From positions 1 to 55,914 of the IMG/VR virus record IMGVR_UViG_3300046010_005980: a stretch of DNA of 55,914 nucleotides; one strand, 5' to 3'. A model generated the notes under the pieces. It was not told where the DNA came from, searched no databases, and saw only the letters and a list, made by a program, of their open reading frames with translations. Positions 31,316 through 40,353 of this stretch are shown in pieces; the stretch's first letter is position 1, and every line of letters begins with the position of its first letter. Position numbers and translations under genes: made by a program. This DNA comes from a virus.

Positions 31316-32227
31316 ATGGCAATTTCGCGCGCACAACTTGCGAAAGAGCTTGAGCCCGGTCTCAATGCTCTGTTCGGCATGGAGTATGCTCGGTATGAAA
31401 ACCAGCATGCTGAAATCTTCACCACCGAGTCCTCGGATCGTGCATTCGAGGAAGAGGTTATGCTGTCCGGTTTTGGAGCAGCACCGACCAAATCGGAAGG
31501 CTCGGGCATCTCGTATGACGATGCACAGGAAGCCTACACCGCTCGGTACAACCACGAGACCATCGCACTGGCCTTCTCGATCACCGAGGAAGCCATCGAG
31601 GACAACCTGTACGACCGCCTCGGCAGCCGTTACACCCGTGCCCTCGCCCGTTCGATGGCTCACACCAAGCAGGTGAAAGCCGCCTCGATCCTGAACAGCG
31701 CCTTCACTGGCGGTGCGACGGCTGGCGGCGACGGCGTGGCTCTCTGCGCCACCAACCACCCGCTGGTCAACGGCTCGACCTTCGCCAACAAGCCGACCAC
31801 CGACGCCGACCTGAACGAAACCTCGCTCGAGGACGCTCTGATCAGCATCGCTGGCTTCGTTGACGAACGCGGTCTGAAGGTCGCTCTGCGCGGCACGAAG
31901 TTGGTGATTCCTCGCCAGCTGCAGTTCGTTGCAGAACGCCTGATGGTGTCGAACCTCCGCGTCGGCACCGCCGACAACGACGTGAACGCCATCCGCTCGA
32001 TGGGCATGCTGCCGGAAGGTTATGTGGTCAACGACTTCCTAACCGACCCGGACGCCTACTTCATCAAGACGGACGCACCGCGCGGCTTCATCCACTTCCA
32101 GCGCACCGCGCTGAGCACTGGCATGGAAGCTGACTTCGACACCGGCAACATGCGCTACAAGAGCCGTGAACGTTACAGCTTCGGATTTTCTGATCCGCGT
32201 TGCGTGTTCGGAACCACTGGCGCTTGA
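31316..32227 (+). CDS. Major capsid protein
   Basis: A 303-residue protein with HK97-fold features of the Mu gpT/podovirus type: an E-loop-like segment (YDDAQEAYTARYNHETIALA), EAIEDNLYDRLGSRYTRALA, and a P-domain with LVIPRQLQFVAERLM. It contains GMLPEGYVVNDFLTDPDAYF near the end. It follows the scaffold and decoration genes and is followed by a terminator, so it can be made in excess. Confidence 0.85.
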   Translation: MAISRAQLAKELEPGLNALFGMEYARYENQHAEIFTTESSDRAFEEEVMLSGFGAAPTKSEGSGISYDDAQEAYTARYNHETIALAFSITEEAIEDNLYDRLGSRYTRALARSMAHTKQVKAASILNSAFTGGATAGGDGVALCATNHPLVNGSTFANKPTTDADLNETSLEDALISIAGFVDERGLKVALRGTKLVIPRQLQFVAERLMVSNLRVGTADNDVNAIRSMGMLPEGYVVNDFLTDPDAYFIKTDAPRGFIHFQRTALSTGMEADFDTGNMRYKSRERYSFGFSDPRCVFGTTGA

Positions 32228-32248
32228 TCTGATCGAGCACCAAGTTTT

Positions 32249-32274
32249 AAAGGGCGGGGGAAACCTCGCCCTTT
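32249..32274 (+). terminator. Terminator after the capsid gene
   Basis: AAAGGGCG pairs with CGCCCTTT around a ten-base loop, followed by TTAGTTT. Classic intrinsic terminator shape. Confidence 0.85.
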
Positions 32275-32328
32275 TAGTTTGCGTTTACATTAAGTCTGTG
32301 TCATTTTGGACCCGAAGGAGTGTTGAGT

Positions 32329-32925
32329 ATGCCATACAGCAGAGATCAGGCCGGTATCTACGTGATACGGAACAACACCACAGGCAAGGGCTATGTGGGC
32401 CAATCTGCGCGCATGAAGAAGCGTATCGCGGACCATTTAAACCTCCTGCGTCGAGGTGTGCACCCCAACCCGCATCTACAGAACGCTTTTTTAAAGTATG
32501 GGGCGCATGCTTTTAGCCATAGTTTTGAGGTTGTCTGTGAGGACCCGTCCGAGCTCGACGCTTTGGAAGAAGCCTTCCTGACTGGAGACGCGGTGTTCGA
32601 TGAAACGCCTGTCTACTACAACGTTTCCAAAACAGCGCATGTCCCCATGCGTGGTAAAAACCACTCCGACGAGACCAAGAAACGCATTAGCGGGTCCAAA
32701 AAGGGGAACGTTTCACACGTTACCCCTGAGTACCGCAAGGCGCTGTGTGAGGGGCAGCTGAGACGGGTTTTGTCGGACCCGGATAGGCTTGCAAAAATCC
32801 TCTATATAGTCGACAATCCACACATGACCTATGCGGCGCGCGGTCGTGCTGTAGGGACGGATACAAGCTCCGCCAGAAAAATTGCGCTTCGCTACACCCC
32901 GCTAAAGGAGAAACTCCGTGGCTAA
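32329..32925 (+). CDS. GIY-YIG homing endonuclease with NUMOD3
   Basis: A 198-residue enzyme. GIYVIRNNTTGKGYVGQS (the GIY-YVG motif), a catalytic Arg in RMKKRIADHLN and Glu in DALEEAFLTG make the nuclease. RGKNHSDETKKRISGSKKG is NUMOD3, and the C-terminus (MTYAARGRAVGTDTSSARKI) looks like a DNA-binding helix-turn-helix. AAGGAG is eight bases before ATG 32329. It sits between the capsid terminator and the next structural gene, so it is probably an intron-free homing gene. Confidence 0.9.
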   Translation: MPYSRDQAGIYVIRNNTTGKGYVGQSARMKKRIADHLNLLRRGVHPNPHLQNAFLKYGAHAFSHSFEVVCEDPSELDALEEAFLTGDAVFDETPVYYNVSKTAHVPMRGKNHSDETKKRISGSKKGNVSHVTPEYRKALCEGQLRRVLSDPDRLAKILYIVDNPHMTYAARGRAVGTDTSSARKIALRYTPLKEKLRG

Positions 32926-33517
32926 TACAAACTTCTCGGGTCCCGTCCGTTCGCAAAACGGCTTCCAGACCATCTCCGTCAACCCCACCACTGGCGCTGA
33001 AACCCTCACCGGCTCGTTCGGCTTCGGCATCGCAAACCCCGCAGGCGCTGGCATCACTGCTGGTACGGGTACGGTCTACGAAACCTCCGTTGCCCGCAAC
33101 AACGGCATCGTAACCACCTCGATCATGATCGACCTTACCGGCCTAAACTCTGGCGGTACGGCTGGTGACATCATTGGAACCAATGGGTCGGCGACACCCT
33201 CTTTTATTGCCCGAATCACGGCAGAAAACAATGGCACGGTCTTCGGTGTTCGTATGACCTGCTATGAGCTCCCAGCTGGCGGCGACACTGACATCGACCT
33301 GTACTCGGCCACCGAAGGAACGGGCACCGAAGACAGCGCTATTAGCGCGCTGACTGAGACTCAGATCATCAACTCCGGAACCTTGGCGCTTGGCTCGGCT
33401 GTCTATGGCACCGACATCGCTGCCAACCAGTACCTCTACCTCGTTGGTCAGGGCACCGCTAACGCAATCTACACCGCGGGTCGTCTGCTGATCGAAATCT
33501 TCGGCTACGACGCCTAA
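32918..33517 (+). CDS. Virion structural protein (beta-rich)
   Basis: A 199-residue Thr/Gly-rich protein starting at GTG 32918 (ANTNFSGPVRSQNGFQTISV). AAAGGAG lies upstream. The C-terminus (NAIYTAGRLLIEIFGYDA) is common in phage capsid-associated proteins. It overlaps the homing endonuclease by eight bases. Probably a head fibre or decoration protein. Confidence 0.7.
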   Translation: MANTNFSGPVRSQNGFQTISVNPTTGAETLTGSFGFGIANPAGAGITAGTGTVYETSVARNNGIVTTSIMIDLTGLNSGGTAGDIIGTNGSATPSFIARITAENNGTVFGVRMTCYELPAGGDTDIDLYSATEGTGTEDSAISALTETQIINSGTLALGSAVYGTDIAANQYLYLVGQGTANAIYTAGRLLIEIFGYDA

Positions 33518-33532
33518 TAGGAGCAGTATAAC

Positions 33533-34060
33533 ATGGGCGCGTCAGATATCCTTTCCGGACACCTCCACAGCAGCGGCTTTATCCGTAAGGCGAGAACCCG
33601 CATCAAGGCTTTCGACGTCGTTGGAACCAGCTCTGCGGGGATGCTGGAGTTCTGGGACACCACTGTCGCGCCCACCGCTGCCACTTATGGCCGGGCCGCG
33701 GCCGTAGTGACAGTGACCAGCGTTGGGCACGGCCTGAGAACAGGCGACGTTGTGGGCATCTCCTTTGAAGAAGCTTCCGGGGTCATCGCGACTCCCGGGA
33801 GCTACGTCATCACCGTAACGGGTAATGACACCTTCACGCTAACCGACATCAACAGCGGGACTATCGCCACCAGCACCGTCTGCCGTTATGTGTCCAACAA
33901 ACAGAATGGGTATAACGCCCGTTGGCTTGCCACCTATCACACTTCCGCCACGGACATCTTCTTCAATGGATTCAACCTTCCCGGCGAGGGTTTCCTCGCT
34001 CGGATTGGCGTGTACGTCTACGCGGAGAATCTGGACTCCATCAACGTCTACTACGGGTGA
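33533..34060 (+). CDS. Virion structural protein, unknown role
   Basis: A 175-residue beta-rich protein (HLHSSGFIRKARTRIKAFDV, VVTVTSVGHGLRTGDVVGIS). The T-x-T-SVGHGLRTGD unit is a small Ig- or tail-like domain. AGGAG precedes the ATG. Adjacent to capsid genes. Confidence 0.7.
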   Translation: MGASDILSGHLHSSGFIRKARTRIKAFDVVGTSSAGMLEFWDTTVAPTAATYGRAAAVVTVTSVGHGLRTGDVVGISFEEASGVIATPGSYVITVTGNDTFTLTDINSGTIATSTVCRYVSNKQNGYNARWLATYHTSATDIFFNGFNLPGEGFLARIGVYVYAENLDSINVYYG

Positions 34061-34067
34061 CGATGCA

Positions 34068-34319
34068 ATGGCAAAGACCCCAGCGTGGACCCGTAAAGAA
34101 GGGAAGAACCCCGCTGGGGGCTTGAACGCCAAGGGCCGAGCTTCGGCGAAAACCCAAGGTATGAACCTGAAGCCCCCGGCTCCGAACCCGAAGACCAAGA
34201 AAGACGCCGCGCGGCGCAAGAGTTTCTGTGCCCGTATGGGCGGTATGCCCGGTCCAATGAAGAACGAGAAGGGCAAACCCACCCGCAAGGCCCTGTCACT
34301 TCGCGCATGGAATTGTTGA
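34068..34319 (+). CDS. Small Lys-rich phage protein (RKEGKNPxGGLNxKGR family)
   Basis: An 83-residue basic protein: AWTRKEGKNPAGGLNAKGRA, RRKSFCARMGGMPGPMKNEK and KPTRKALSLRAWNC. This exact plan recurs in many phages after the capsid genes; function unknown. It may bind DNA or the capsid interior. Confidence 0.8.
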   Translation: MAKTPAWTRKEGKNPAGGLNAKGRASAKTQGMNLKPPAPNPKTKKDAARRKSFCARMGGMPGPMKNEKGKPTRKALSLRAWNC

Positions 34320-34371
34320 CATGAACCGCTCGAGTGTGTCCAAACAGATAGAGAACCCCGGAGGGAAGACG

Positions 34372-34524
34372 ATGGCAAATCCCGGCTTGTATGCTAACAT
34401 CAACGCCAAGCGGAAGCGCATCGCCGCAGGTTCTGACGAGAAGATGCGGAAACCGGGAACCAAGGGCGCACCTACCGCGAAGGCCTTCCGGCAGTCCGCC
34501 AAAACAGCAAAGGGGAAGAAGTGA
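34372..34524 (+). CDS. Small basic phage protein (MANPGLYANI family)
   Basis: A 50-residue basic protein with ANPGLYANINAKRKRIAAGS and MRKPGTKGAPTAKAFRQSAK. GGAGGGAAGACG precedes ATG 34372, which I prefer to an in-frame ATG 51 bases upstream. Common phage family without known role. Confidence 0.7.
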   Translation: MANPGLYANINAKRKRIAAGSDEKMRKPGTKGAPTAKAFRQSAKTAKGKK

Positions 34525-34646
34525 TGAGCTACGGTAAAAAGGGCGGTAAAGGCTGCTCGGCCGACATGATCAGCCCGCGCAAAGCCATGGCCATGGGTAT
34601 GAAACCCTCCGGTGCCAAGAAGGGTACCAAGAAAGGCTCGAAGTAA
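34524..34646 (+). CDS. 40-residue Lys/Gly-rich phage protein
   Basis: Read directly from the sequence: MSYGKKGGKGCSADMISPRK, ending GTKKGSK. The ATG shares one base with the previous stop (TGATG). Basic and probably disordered. Third in a row of small basic proteins. Confidence 0.6.
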   Translation: MSYGKKGGKGCSADMISPRKAMAMGMKPSGAKKGTKKGSK

Positions 34647-34649
34647 GCC

Positions 34650-35315
34650 ATGACAACCTCCGGAACCGCGACGTTCAACCTAGACGTTGGAGAGCTGATC
34701 GAAGAGTCGTATGAGCGCTGCGGGCTTGAGGTCCGCACGGGCTACGACGCGCGCACGGCCCGGAGGTCCCTGAACCTCATGTTCGCGGAGTGGGCCAACC
34801 GCGGCCTCAACCTGTGGACCGTGGCCCAAGCGACGATCACCGTCACACAGGGCACGGCGACCTATACGGTCGGCGCAGACCACGCGGACATCTTGGAGAT
34901 GGTCCTTCGTCGTTCAGGTACGGACTACGAGGTCGAACGGATCAGCCGCGGCGACTACTTCTTGCTGCCCAACAAGACCGCACAGGGTCGCCCGTCGCAG
35001 TTCTACTACGACCGGAAGATTTCCCCGGTCATCAACTTGTGGCAGGTTCCTGAGAACTCGACAGACCAGCTGGTTTATTACTACGTGCGGCGCATTCAGG
35101 ACGCAGGGACGATGCAGAACACCACGGACATGCCGTGGCGCTTCTACCCCTGCATGGTTGCGGGCCTGTCCTATTATCTTGCCATGAAGCGGGCCCCGGA
35201 GCGGATGGCCATGCTCAAGGCGATCTACGACGAAGAGTTCGCCCGCGCGTCCGAGGAAGACGAAGATCGCGTCCCGCTGAAGCTGCAGCCCGACGTAGCA
35301 TACTTGAGGTTCTGA
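34650..35315 (+). CDS. Head-tail adaptor / tail tube-like protein
   Basis: A 221-residue protein like podovirus adaptors that fix the tail to the portal (P22 gp4 / T7 gp11 type). VGELIEESYERCGLEVRTGY, ARRSLNLMFAEWANRGLNLW and RRIQDAGTMQNTTDMPWRFY are characteristic. It ends overlapping the next gene by one base. Confidence 0.75.
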   Translation: MTTSGTATFNLDVGELIEESYERCGLEVRTGYDARTARRSLNLMFAEWANRGLNLWTVAQATITVTQGTATYTVGADHADILEMVLRRSGTDYEVERISRGDYFLLPNKTAQGRPSQFYYDRKISPVINLWQVPENSTDQLVYYYVRRIQDAGTMQNTTDMPWRFYPCMVAGLSYYLAMKRAPERMAMLKAIYDEEFARASEEDEDRVPLKLQPDVAYLRF

Positions 35316-35617
35316 TGTCGTTTGCCAGCGGTAAAAAGGCTTGGGGAATTTCGGATCGCTCCGGCGTTCGGTTCCGCCTGCGCGACATGCGCAAGGAGTG
35401 GACCGGGCTGCTTGTGGGCCCGGACGAGTTTGACCCGAAGCACCCGCAGCTTTTCCCGCCAAAGGCCTACCCTGATCCGCAGGCGCTGCGCAATCCGCGC
35501 CCGGACCCTGAGGCTGGGCACGTCTACGTCCCCGTTGGAAATACCGTATTCCCGCCGGTTGCGCCTGTGTATCCCATGGTCGTCAGCCTCGGCTTTGTCA
35601 CGGTGGAGATCACATGA
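35315..35617 (+). CDS. Small tail-region protein
   Basis: A 100-residue protein: FASGKKAWGISDRSGVRFRL, RDMRKEWTGLLVGPDEFDPK and HPQLFPPKAYPDPQALRNPR. Matches a small family found between adaptor genes in phages. Overlaps the next gene by four bases (ATGA). Confidence 0.75.
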   Translation: MSFASGKKAWGISDRSGVRFRLRDMRKEWTGLLVGPDEFDPKHPQLFPPKAYPDPQALRNPRPDPEAGHVYVPVGNTVFPPVAPVYPMVVSLGFVTVEIT

Positions 35618-36264
35618 GCTTTACATACGGCCAGCTGAAGCAGGCTCTGCAGGACTATCTCGAGACCACAGAGACCACCTTCGTGAACAACCTTCCCCTG
35701 TTCATCCGCCTGTCGGAAGAACGGATTCTGAAGAGTGTGCAGCTGAACCTGTTCCGCAAAAACGCCACGGCCAACGCTACCATTGGCAATCAGTTTCTGG
35801 CTGCCCCCAGCGACTTCCTTGCTCCCTTTTCGCTCTCGTACCGGGGCGACAACAACGACAAGGCCTTCGCGGAGTTTAAGGATGTAAGCTTCCTTCAGGA
35901 GTATAACCCTGACTCGACGACCACAGGACAGCCGCGCTACTACGCACAGTTCGACAACGAGAACTTCCTTCTGGCTCCTACCCCCAATGATGACTACATT
36001 ATGGAGCTTCACTATTTCTACCGCCCGGCCAGCCTCACGGCCGGTTCGGATAGCGGAACCACGTGGCTGAGCATCAACGCTGAGCTGACCCTGTTCTACG
36101 GCGCGATGATCGAGGCCTATATCTTCTTGAAGGGCGATCCGGACCTGATGGCGGCCTACGACAAGCGCTTCCAAGAGTCGTTGATCGGCCTGAAGATGCT
36201 GGGCGAAGCCAAGCAGACGACCGACGAGTATCGCGTCGGCAGGGTTGTGAGGTCCAAAGAGTAA
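35614..36264 (+). CDS. Second head-tail adaptor-like protein
   Basis: A 216-residue protein with MSFTYGQLKQALQDYLETTE, FIRLSEERILKSVQLNLFRK, and QPRYYAQFDNENFLLAPTPN, typical of phage tail completion proteins. It resembles the 34650 gene in plan: helix pairs, then a beta sandwich. It ends with one base shared with the next ATG. Confidence 0.7.
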   Translation: MSFTYGQLKQALQDYLETTETTFVNNLPLFIRLSEERILKSVQLNLFRKNATANATIGNQFLAAPSDFLAPFSLSYRGDNNDKAFAEFKDVSFLQEYNPDSTTTGQPRYYAQFDNENFLLAPTPNDDYIMELHYFYRPASLTAGSDSGTTWLSINAELTLFYGAMIEAYIFLKGDPDLMAAYDKRFQESLIGLKMLGEAKQTTDEYRVGRVVRSKE

Positions 36265-36557
36265 TGTTCTCAGCCTCCATGAACCTGCCTTCCACGCCCA
36301 TCGTGACCGTAACGACGACCAGCAACCGGGGCCAGACGCCCGAGGAGGTCGCGCTCCGTTGCGTGAACAAGCTCATCAGCGTGTCTGACTCTGCGCCGCA
36401 GGGGATCAGGGATCAGGCCTTGGCCTACCGAAGCGCCCTGCTCACTGTCGTGACGGCCTACATGAAAGAGGCAGTTACCAACGACCGCCTTACCGTGTAT
36501 AATGCGCTCGTAGAGGCTGGGCACCCACAACTGGCTGCGGCCATTCAAAAGCTATAG
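36264..36557 (+). CDS. Small helical tail-region protein
   Basis: A 97-residue protein (TPEEVALRCVNKLISVSDSA, AALLTVV-type helix near residues 55-65). Position between adaptor and next structural gene. Function unknown. Confidence 0.7.
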   Translation: MFSASMNLPSTPIVTVTTTSNRGQTPEEVALRCVNKLISVSDSAPQGIRDQALAYRSALLTVVTAYMKEAVTNDRLTVYNALVEAGHPQLAAAIQKL

Positions 36558-36566
36558 GAGGCTACT

Positions 36567-37010
36567 TTGGCCATTTCGCAAGCAATGTGCACTTCGTTCA
36601 AGGACGAGCTTCTCGAGGGCGTCCACGACTTCCGCTCGAGCGGCGGCGACACGTTCAAGCTGGCTCTCTACACGAGCTCGGCCGATCTCAGTGCGGCTAC
36701 CACTGCCTACTCGTCCTCGAACGAGGTGGCGAACTCGGGCAGCTACTCGGCCGGTGGCGGCTCCCTGACCAACATCAGCCCGACCACGTCTGGCACCACG
36801 GCGTTCACAGACTTTGATGATCTGTCGTTCACCTCGGCGACCATCACGGCCCGCGGTGCGTTGATCTACAACACGACTCCGGCGCATACCTACACCAACC
36901 CGTCCGTTGCGGTTCTGGACTTCGGTGGAGACAAAATCTCCACTGCAGGCACCTTCACCATCCAGTTTCCCGCAGCCGACTCCACGAATGCCATAATTCG
37001 TATTAGCTAA
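36567..37010 (+). CDS. Virion structural protein with TTG start
   Basis: A 147-residue beta-rich protein (QAMCTSFKDELLEGVHDFRS, NEVANSGSYSAGGGSLTNIS). This family is widespread in phages of this type. The start codon appears to be TTG at 36567, with an AGGAGG site six bases upstream; no ATG or GTG is better placed. Confidence 0.75.
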   Translation: MAISQAMCTSFKDELLEGVHDFRSSGGDTFKLALYTSSADLSAATTAYSSSNEVANSGSYSAGGGSLTNISPTTSGTTAFTDFDDLSFTSATITARGALIYNTTPAHTYTNPSVAVLDFGGDKISTAGTFTIQFPAADSTNAIIRIS

Positions 37011-37019
37011 GGGGCGGCC

Positions 37020-37856
37020 ATGGCCAACACGACCCTTACAGGCTGGGGCCGTGGTACGTGGTCCTCTGGGGCGTGGGGTGAGGCAATCCCCGTCGTCGTC
37101 ACTGGCGTGTCTGCCACTGGCGCAATTGGCACTGTCACCGTCACTGGCACCGCCCTTGTCCAGCCCACAGGTGTATCAGCCACCGGGGACGTCGCCACAG
37201 TTGTTGCCACGGGCTCCGCCCTTGTTCTACCTACCGGGGTCTCTGCGTCTGGGGCAGTTGGAACTGTCATTGCGCGGGCTGGGGCTGACGTACCGGTCAC
37301 GGGCGTTGAGGCATCTGGCGCTGTAGGTTCTGTCACAGTGGCCGCAGGGGCGATTGTCGAGCCGACGGGGGTATCAGCCACCGGAGAGACAGGCGACGTT
37401 TTCGTCTCAGGCTCTGCCCTCATTTTGCCAACTGGCGTCTCTGCATCTGCTGTTGTGGGTGATGTCGTCGCTCAGGCTGGCTCTGATGTGGCAGTCACTG
37501 GCGTTGAGGCCTCGGGCGCTGTAGGCGACGTGGTGATCATCATCCCGACGATTGCAGAGCTCACTGGGGTCTCAGCCACCGTGGCCGTGGGCACTGTGGT
37601 CCCCGAGGCTGGCGCTGACGTTCAGGTCACTGGTGTCTCAGCCACCGGGGCTGTCGGCGTCGTTCTTGTCTGGAGCCAGATTGTCCCCGGTCCCGGAACC
37701 GCGTGGGACCCACTGAATCCAGCGCCACCTACATCTTGGTCTGACGTCTTGCCTTCTCCGGGTTCGTCATGGACGGACGTCGATCCGGGTGTTATAAATT
37801 CATGGACAACCCTTGAGCCAGCGCCACCTACGGTCTGGACCCCAGTCGCCGCGTGA
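37020..37856 (+). CDS. Repeat-rich fibre-like protein (VTGVSATGAVG repeats)
   Basis: A 278-residue protein. After GWGRGTWSSGAWGEA there are about eight repeats of roughly 22 residues, each with xTGVSATGxxG followed by a strand, e.g. PTGVSATGDVATVVATGSA. The last 60 residues are Pro/Trp-rich (PGPGTAWDPLNPAPPTSW). Such repeats suggest a fibre shaft or adhesion stalk. It lies just before the main fibre gene. Confidence 0.7.
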   Translation: MANTTLTGWGRGTWSSGAWGEAIPVVVTGVSATGAIGTVTVTGTALVQPTGVSATGDVATVVATGSALVLPTGVSASGAVGTVIARAGADVPVTGVEASGAVGSVTVAAGAIVEPTGVSATGETGDVFVSGSALILPTGVSASAVVGDVVAQAGSDVAVTGVEASGAVGDVVIIIPTIAELTGVSATVAVGTVVPEAGADVQVTGVSATGAVGVVLVWSQIVPGPGTAWDPLNPAPPTSWSDVLPSPGSSWTDVDPGVINSWTTLEPAPPTVWTPVAA

Positions 37857-37865
37857 GGATGAACA

Positions 37866-39812
37866 ATGCCCAGCACATACACAGGTAATCTCGGAATCGA
37901 GCTCCCCGCCGATGGCGAACTCGACGGTGTCTGGGGGGATGTTGTCAACGACAACATGAACATCCTTGACCGGGCCATCAACGGCTCGATTGCGCTGTCC
38001 CTGAGCGGAACATCCTCGACCCTGACAACTTCGGACGGCGCGCTATCTGACGGGCAGTACAAGTTGCTGGTTTTGGCGGGCTCCCCGAGCGGCACCCACA
38101 CGATCACCATCGCGCCCAGCGATGCCCAGAAAATTTACTTTGTGCGGAACACCACTGCCCAGAGCGTCGTGTTTACTCAGGGCTCCGGCGGGAACGTGAC
38201 CATCGCCACGGGCGACAGCGCGATTATCTACTCGGATGGGGCCGGGGGCAGTGCCGCCGTCGCAAACATCACTAATGACTTTGCCATGAGCTCGGTGAAG
38301 ATCACGGGCGGCACCATTGACGGGACCGTGATCGGTGGGACGTCCGCCGCCGCAGGCACTTTTACCACGGCGAACGCCACGACCGTAGACACCACCAACA
38401 TCGAAGTTACCACCATCAAGGCTAAGGATGGCACCTCTGCTGGTTCCATTGCGGACTCGACGGGTGTAGTCACGCTGGCTTCTTCTGTGCTGACAACGAC
38501 TGACATCAACGGCGGCACTGTGGACGGCGCTGTCATTGGTGGATCGTCTGCCGCAGCCATCACCGGGACAACCATCACGGCCACTGGCGATGTGACCATT
38601 GCCGACAAGATCATCCACGCTGGCGACACCAACACCGCCATTCGTTTCCCTGCGGCTGATACCGTGACGGTGGAGACGAGTGGGGTTGAGCGTATGAGGA
38701 TCTCCTCTACGGGCAACGTAGGGATTGGGGTGAGTTCTCCTGCCAGTGCTTTAGACGTGGCTGGTAACATTAGCACCACCTTGGCAACCTATAACTTTGT
38801 GAACGTCAACAGCGGGACTGTTCAAGGGCAATTTGCAGCCAATGGCAGCGGTAGTGCGGTGCAGATTCGTGCTGTGAGCGATCACCTGATGGCGCTTTTC
38901 ACCAACAACCTCGAACGTATGAGGATCACCTCTGCAGGCAACGTGGGTATTGGGACGAGTGCGCCAGACGCCCTCCTGTCCGTAAACGGCGTGGCCTCCT
39001 TTGGAGACGGCTCTGCTGCTGCTCCGTCGATCACAAATTTTGGTGACCTGAACACGGGTATGTTCTTCCCGGCTGAGAATACCATTGCCTTCGCAGAAGG
39101 TGGCACCGAGCGTATGAGAATCCTCTCTGGGGGCAACGTGGGGATCGGGACGACTACTCCGCAGCGAATTTTGCATATCGCAACCGCAGAGCCGACTGTT
39201 ATTTTGCAAACCACTTCTGCTGCGGTAGATCAAAACCGTTGGCGTACTCGTGTAAACACATCCGGAAATTTTATTATCGGAACCGCTAACGATGCCTTTA
39301 GTGCGGGTGAGGAGGCGTATCAAATTGTTCGAGGCACGGGTATTGCTGTCAGTACCCATATATTTAGTACAGCCAACACTGAACGCATGAGGATCGCGAC
39401 TACGGGCAACGTAGGGATTGGCAACACCTCCCCTATCACCCCGCTCCATGTCACGGGTGCTACCGTCACCACTGGTGTGGTTTACAAGAACCAGCCAGCC
39501 CAGAGTGTGGAGAGTGCTGCTGCAACACTCACCATTGCAGAACTGCTGACGGGTATCATCCAGTATACTGGCGCTCTGGCCACGCTGACCATGCCGACAG
39601 GCACAGACATTGAGGGCGGCGTTCCAGCCACCTTCCCGACGGATATGTCCTTCGACTTCTCGGTCATCAATACTGGTGCTGGTGTAGTTACTCTTGGGAC
39701 AGCCACTGGACTTACTCTGGTTGGTGGCATGACCGTCGCTGCTGCTGCCTCGGGATTGTTCCGGGTGCGTAAGACCTCTACCAACACCTACACCGTTTAC
39801 TGCATCTCTTAA
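37866..39812 (+). CDS. Tail fibre protein
   Basis: A 648-residue fibre. The N-terminus (YTGNLGIELPADGELDGVWG) is a phage fibre anchor type. The shaft has GGTIDGTVIGGTSAAAGTFT repeated units and four copies of ERMRI-x-S-x-GNVGIG. The C-terminal 120 residues form a beta-rich tip domain (SVESAAATLTIAELLTGIIQ). It binds the host surface. The N- and C-terminal parts are typical; receptor unknown. Confidence 0.85.
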   Translation: MPSTYTGNLGIELPADGELDGVWGDVVNDNMNILDRAINGSIALSLSGTSSTLTTSDGALSDGQYKLLVLAGSPSGTHTITIAPSDAQKIYFVRNTTAQSVVFTQGSGGNVTIATGDSAIIYSDGAGGSAAVANITNDFAMSSVKITGGTIDGTVIGGTSAAAGTFTTANATTVDTTNIEVTTIKAKDGTSAGSIADSTGVVTLASSVLTTTDINGGTVDGAVIGGSSAAAITGTTITATGDVTIADKIIHAGDTNTAIRFPAADTVTVETSGVERMRISSTGNVGIGVSSPASALDVAGNISTTLATYNFVNVNSGTVQGQFAANGSGSAVQIRAVSDHLMALFTNNLERMRITSAGNVGIGTSAPDALLSVNGVASFGDGSAAAPSITNFGDLNTGMFFPAENTIAFAEGGTERMRILSGGNVGIGTTTPQRILHIATAEPTVILQTTSAAVDQNRWRTRVNTSGNFIIGTANDAFSAGEEAYQIVRGTGIAVSTHIFSTANTERMRIATTGNVGIGNTSPITPLHVTGATVTTGVVYKNQPAQSVESAAATLTIAELLTGIIQYTGALATLTMPTGTDIEGGVPATFPTDMSFDFSVINTGAGVVTLGTATGLTLVGGMTVAAAASGLFRVRKTSTNTYTVYCIS

Positions 39813-39840
39813 CCCCTAACCCCCTGAAAGGAGGATCACG

Positions 39841-40053
39841 ATGGCACAGAAACAAACCCAAACCATCACGATCAATGACGTGGACTACACTGAGGATCAG
39901 CTGACGGACGAGCAGAAGATGCTCATCAATCACATCGCTGATCTGGACCGCAAGATGGGTTCCGCTCAGTTCAATCTAGACCAACTGCGCGTGGGCCGCG
40001 ATGCCTTCGTCAACATGCTCACCGCCTCGCTGGCACAAGGAGAAGCCGAATGA
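39841..40053 (+). CDS. Small coiled-coil protein after the fibre gene
   Basis: A 70-residue protein with KQTQTITINDVDYTEDQLTD and a helix (HIADLDRKMGSAQFNLDQLR). This family commonly follows fibre genes. AAGGAGGATCACG precedes the ATG. Overlaps the next gene by four bases. Confidence 0.75.
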   Translation: MAQKQTQTITINDVDYTEDQLTDEQKMLINHIADLDRKMGSAQFNLDQLRVGRDAFVNMLTASLAQGEAE

Positions 40054-40352
40054 CCGCCACTATCACTTGGGCCATCGCCCAGCTTGACCGCAATGCCACG
40101 GATGGTGGTGTGACGGTCGCCCACTGGACTGCCTCTGCCGTCGATGGGGACCACAGCGCCTCGTCCTACGGCACCGCAGGCTTCACTCCTGACGCCACCG
40201 CACCGGGCTTCAAGCCCTATGCCAGCCTCACCGAAGCCGACGTGCTGGGATGGGTCTGGGGTTCAGTGGACAAGGCCGAGACGGAGGCCTCTCTGCAGAG
40301 CCAGATCGACGCCCAGAAGGCACCCGCCACCCTGACCGGGACGCCGTGGTAA
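40050..40352 (+). CDS. Small fibre-associated protein
   Basis: A 100-residue protein with ITWAIAQLDRNATDGGVTVA and EADVLGWVWGSVDKAETEAS. A recurring phage family after the fibre, role unknown. GGAG precedes the ATG. Confidence 0.75.
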   Translation: MTATITWAIAQLDRNATDGGVTVAHWTASAVDGDHSASSYGTAGFTPDATAPGFKPYASLTEADVLGWVWGSVDKAETEASLQSQIDAQKAPATLTGTPW

Positions 40353-40353
40353 A

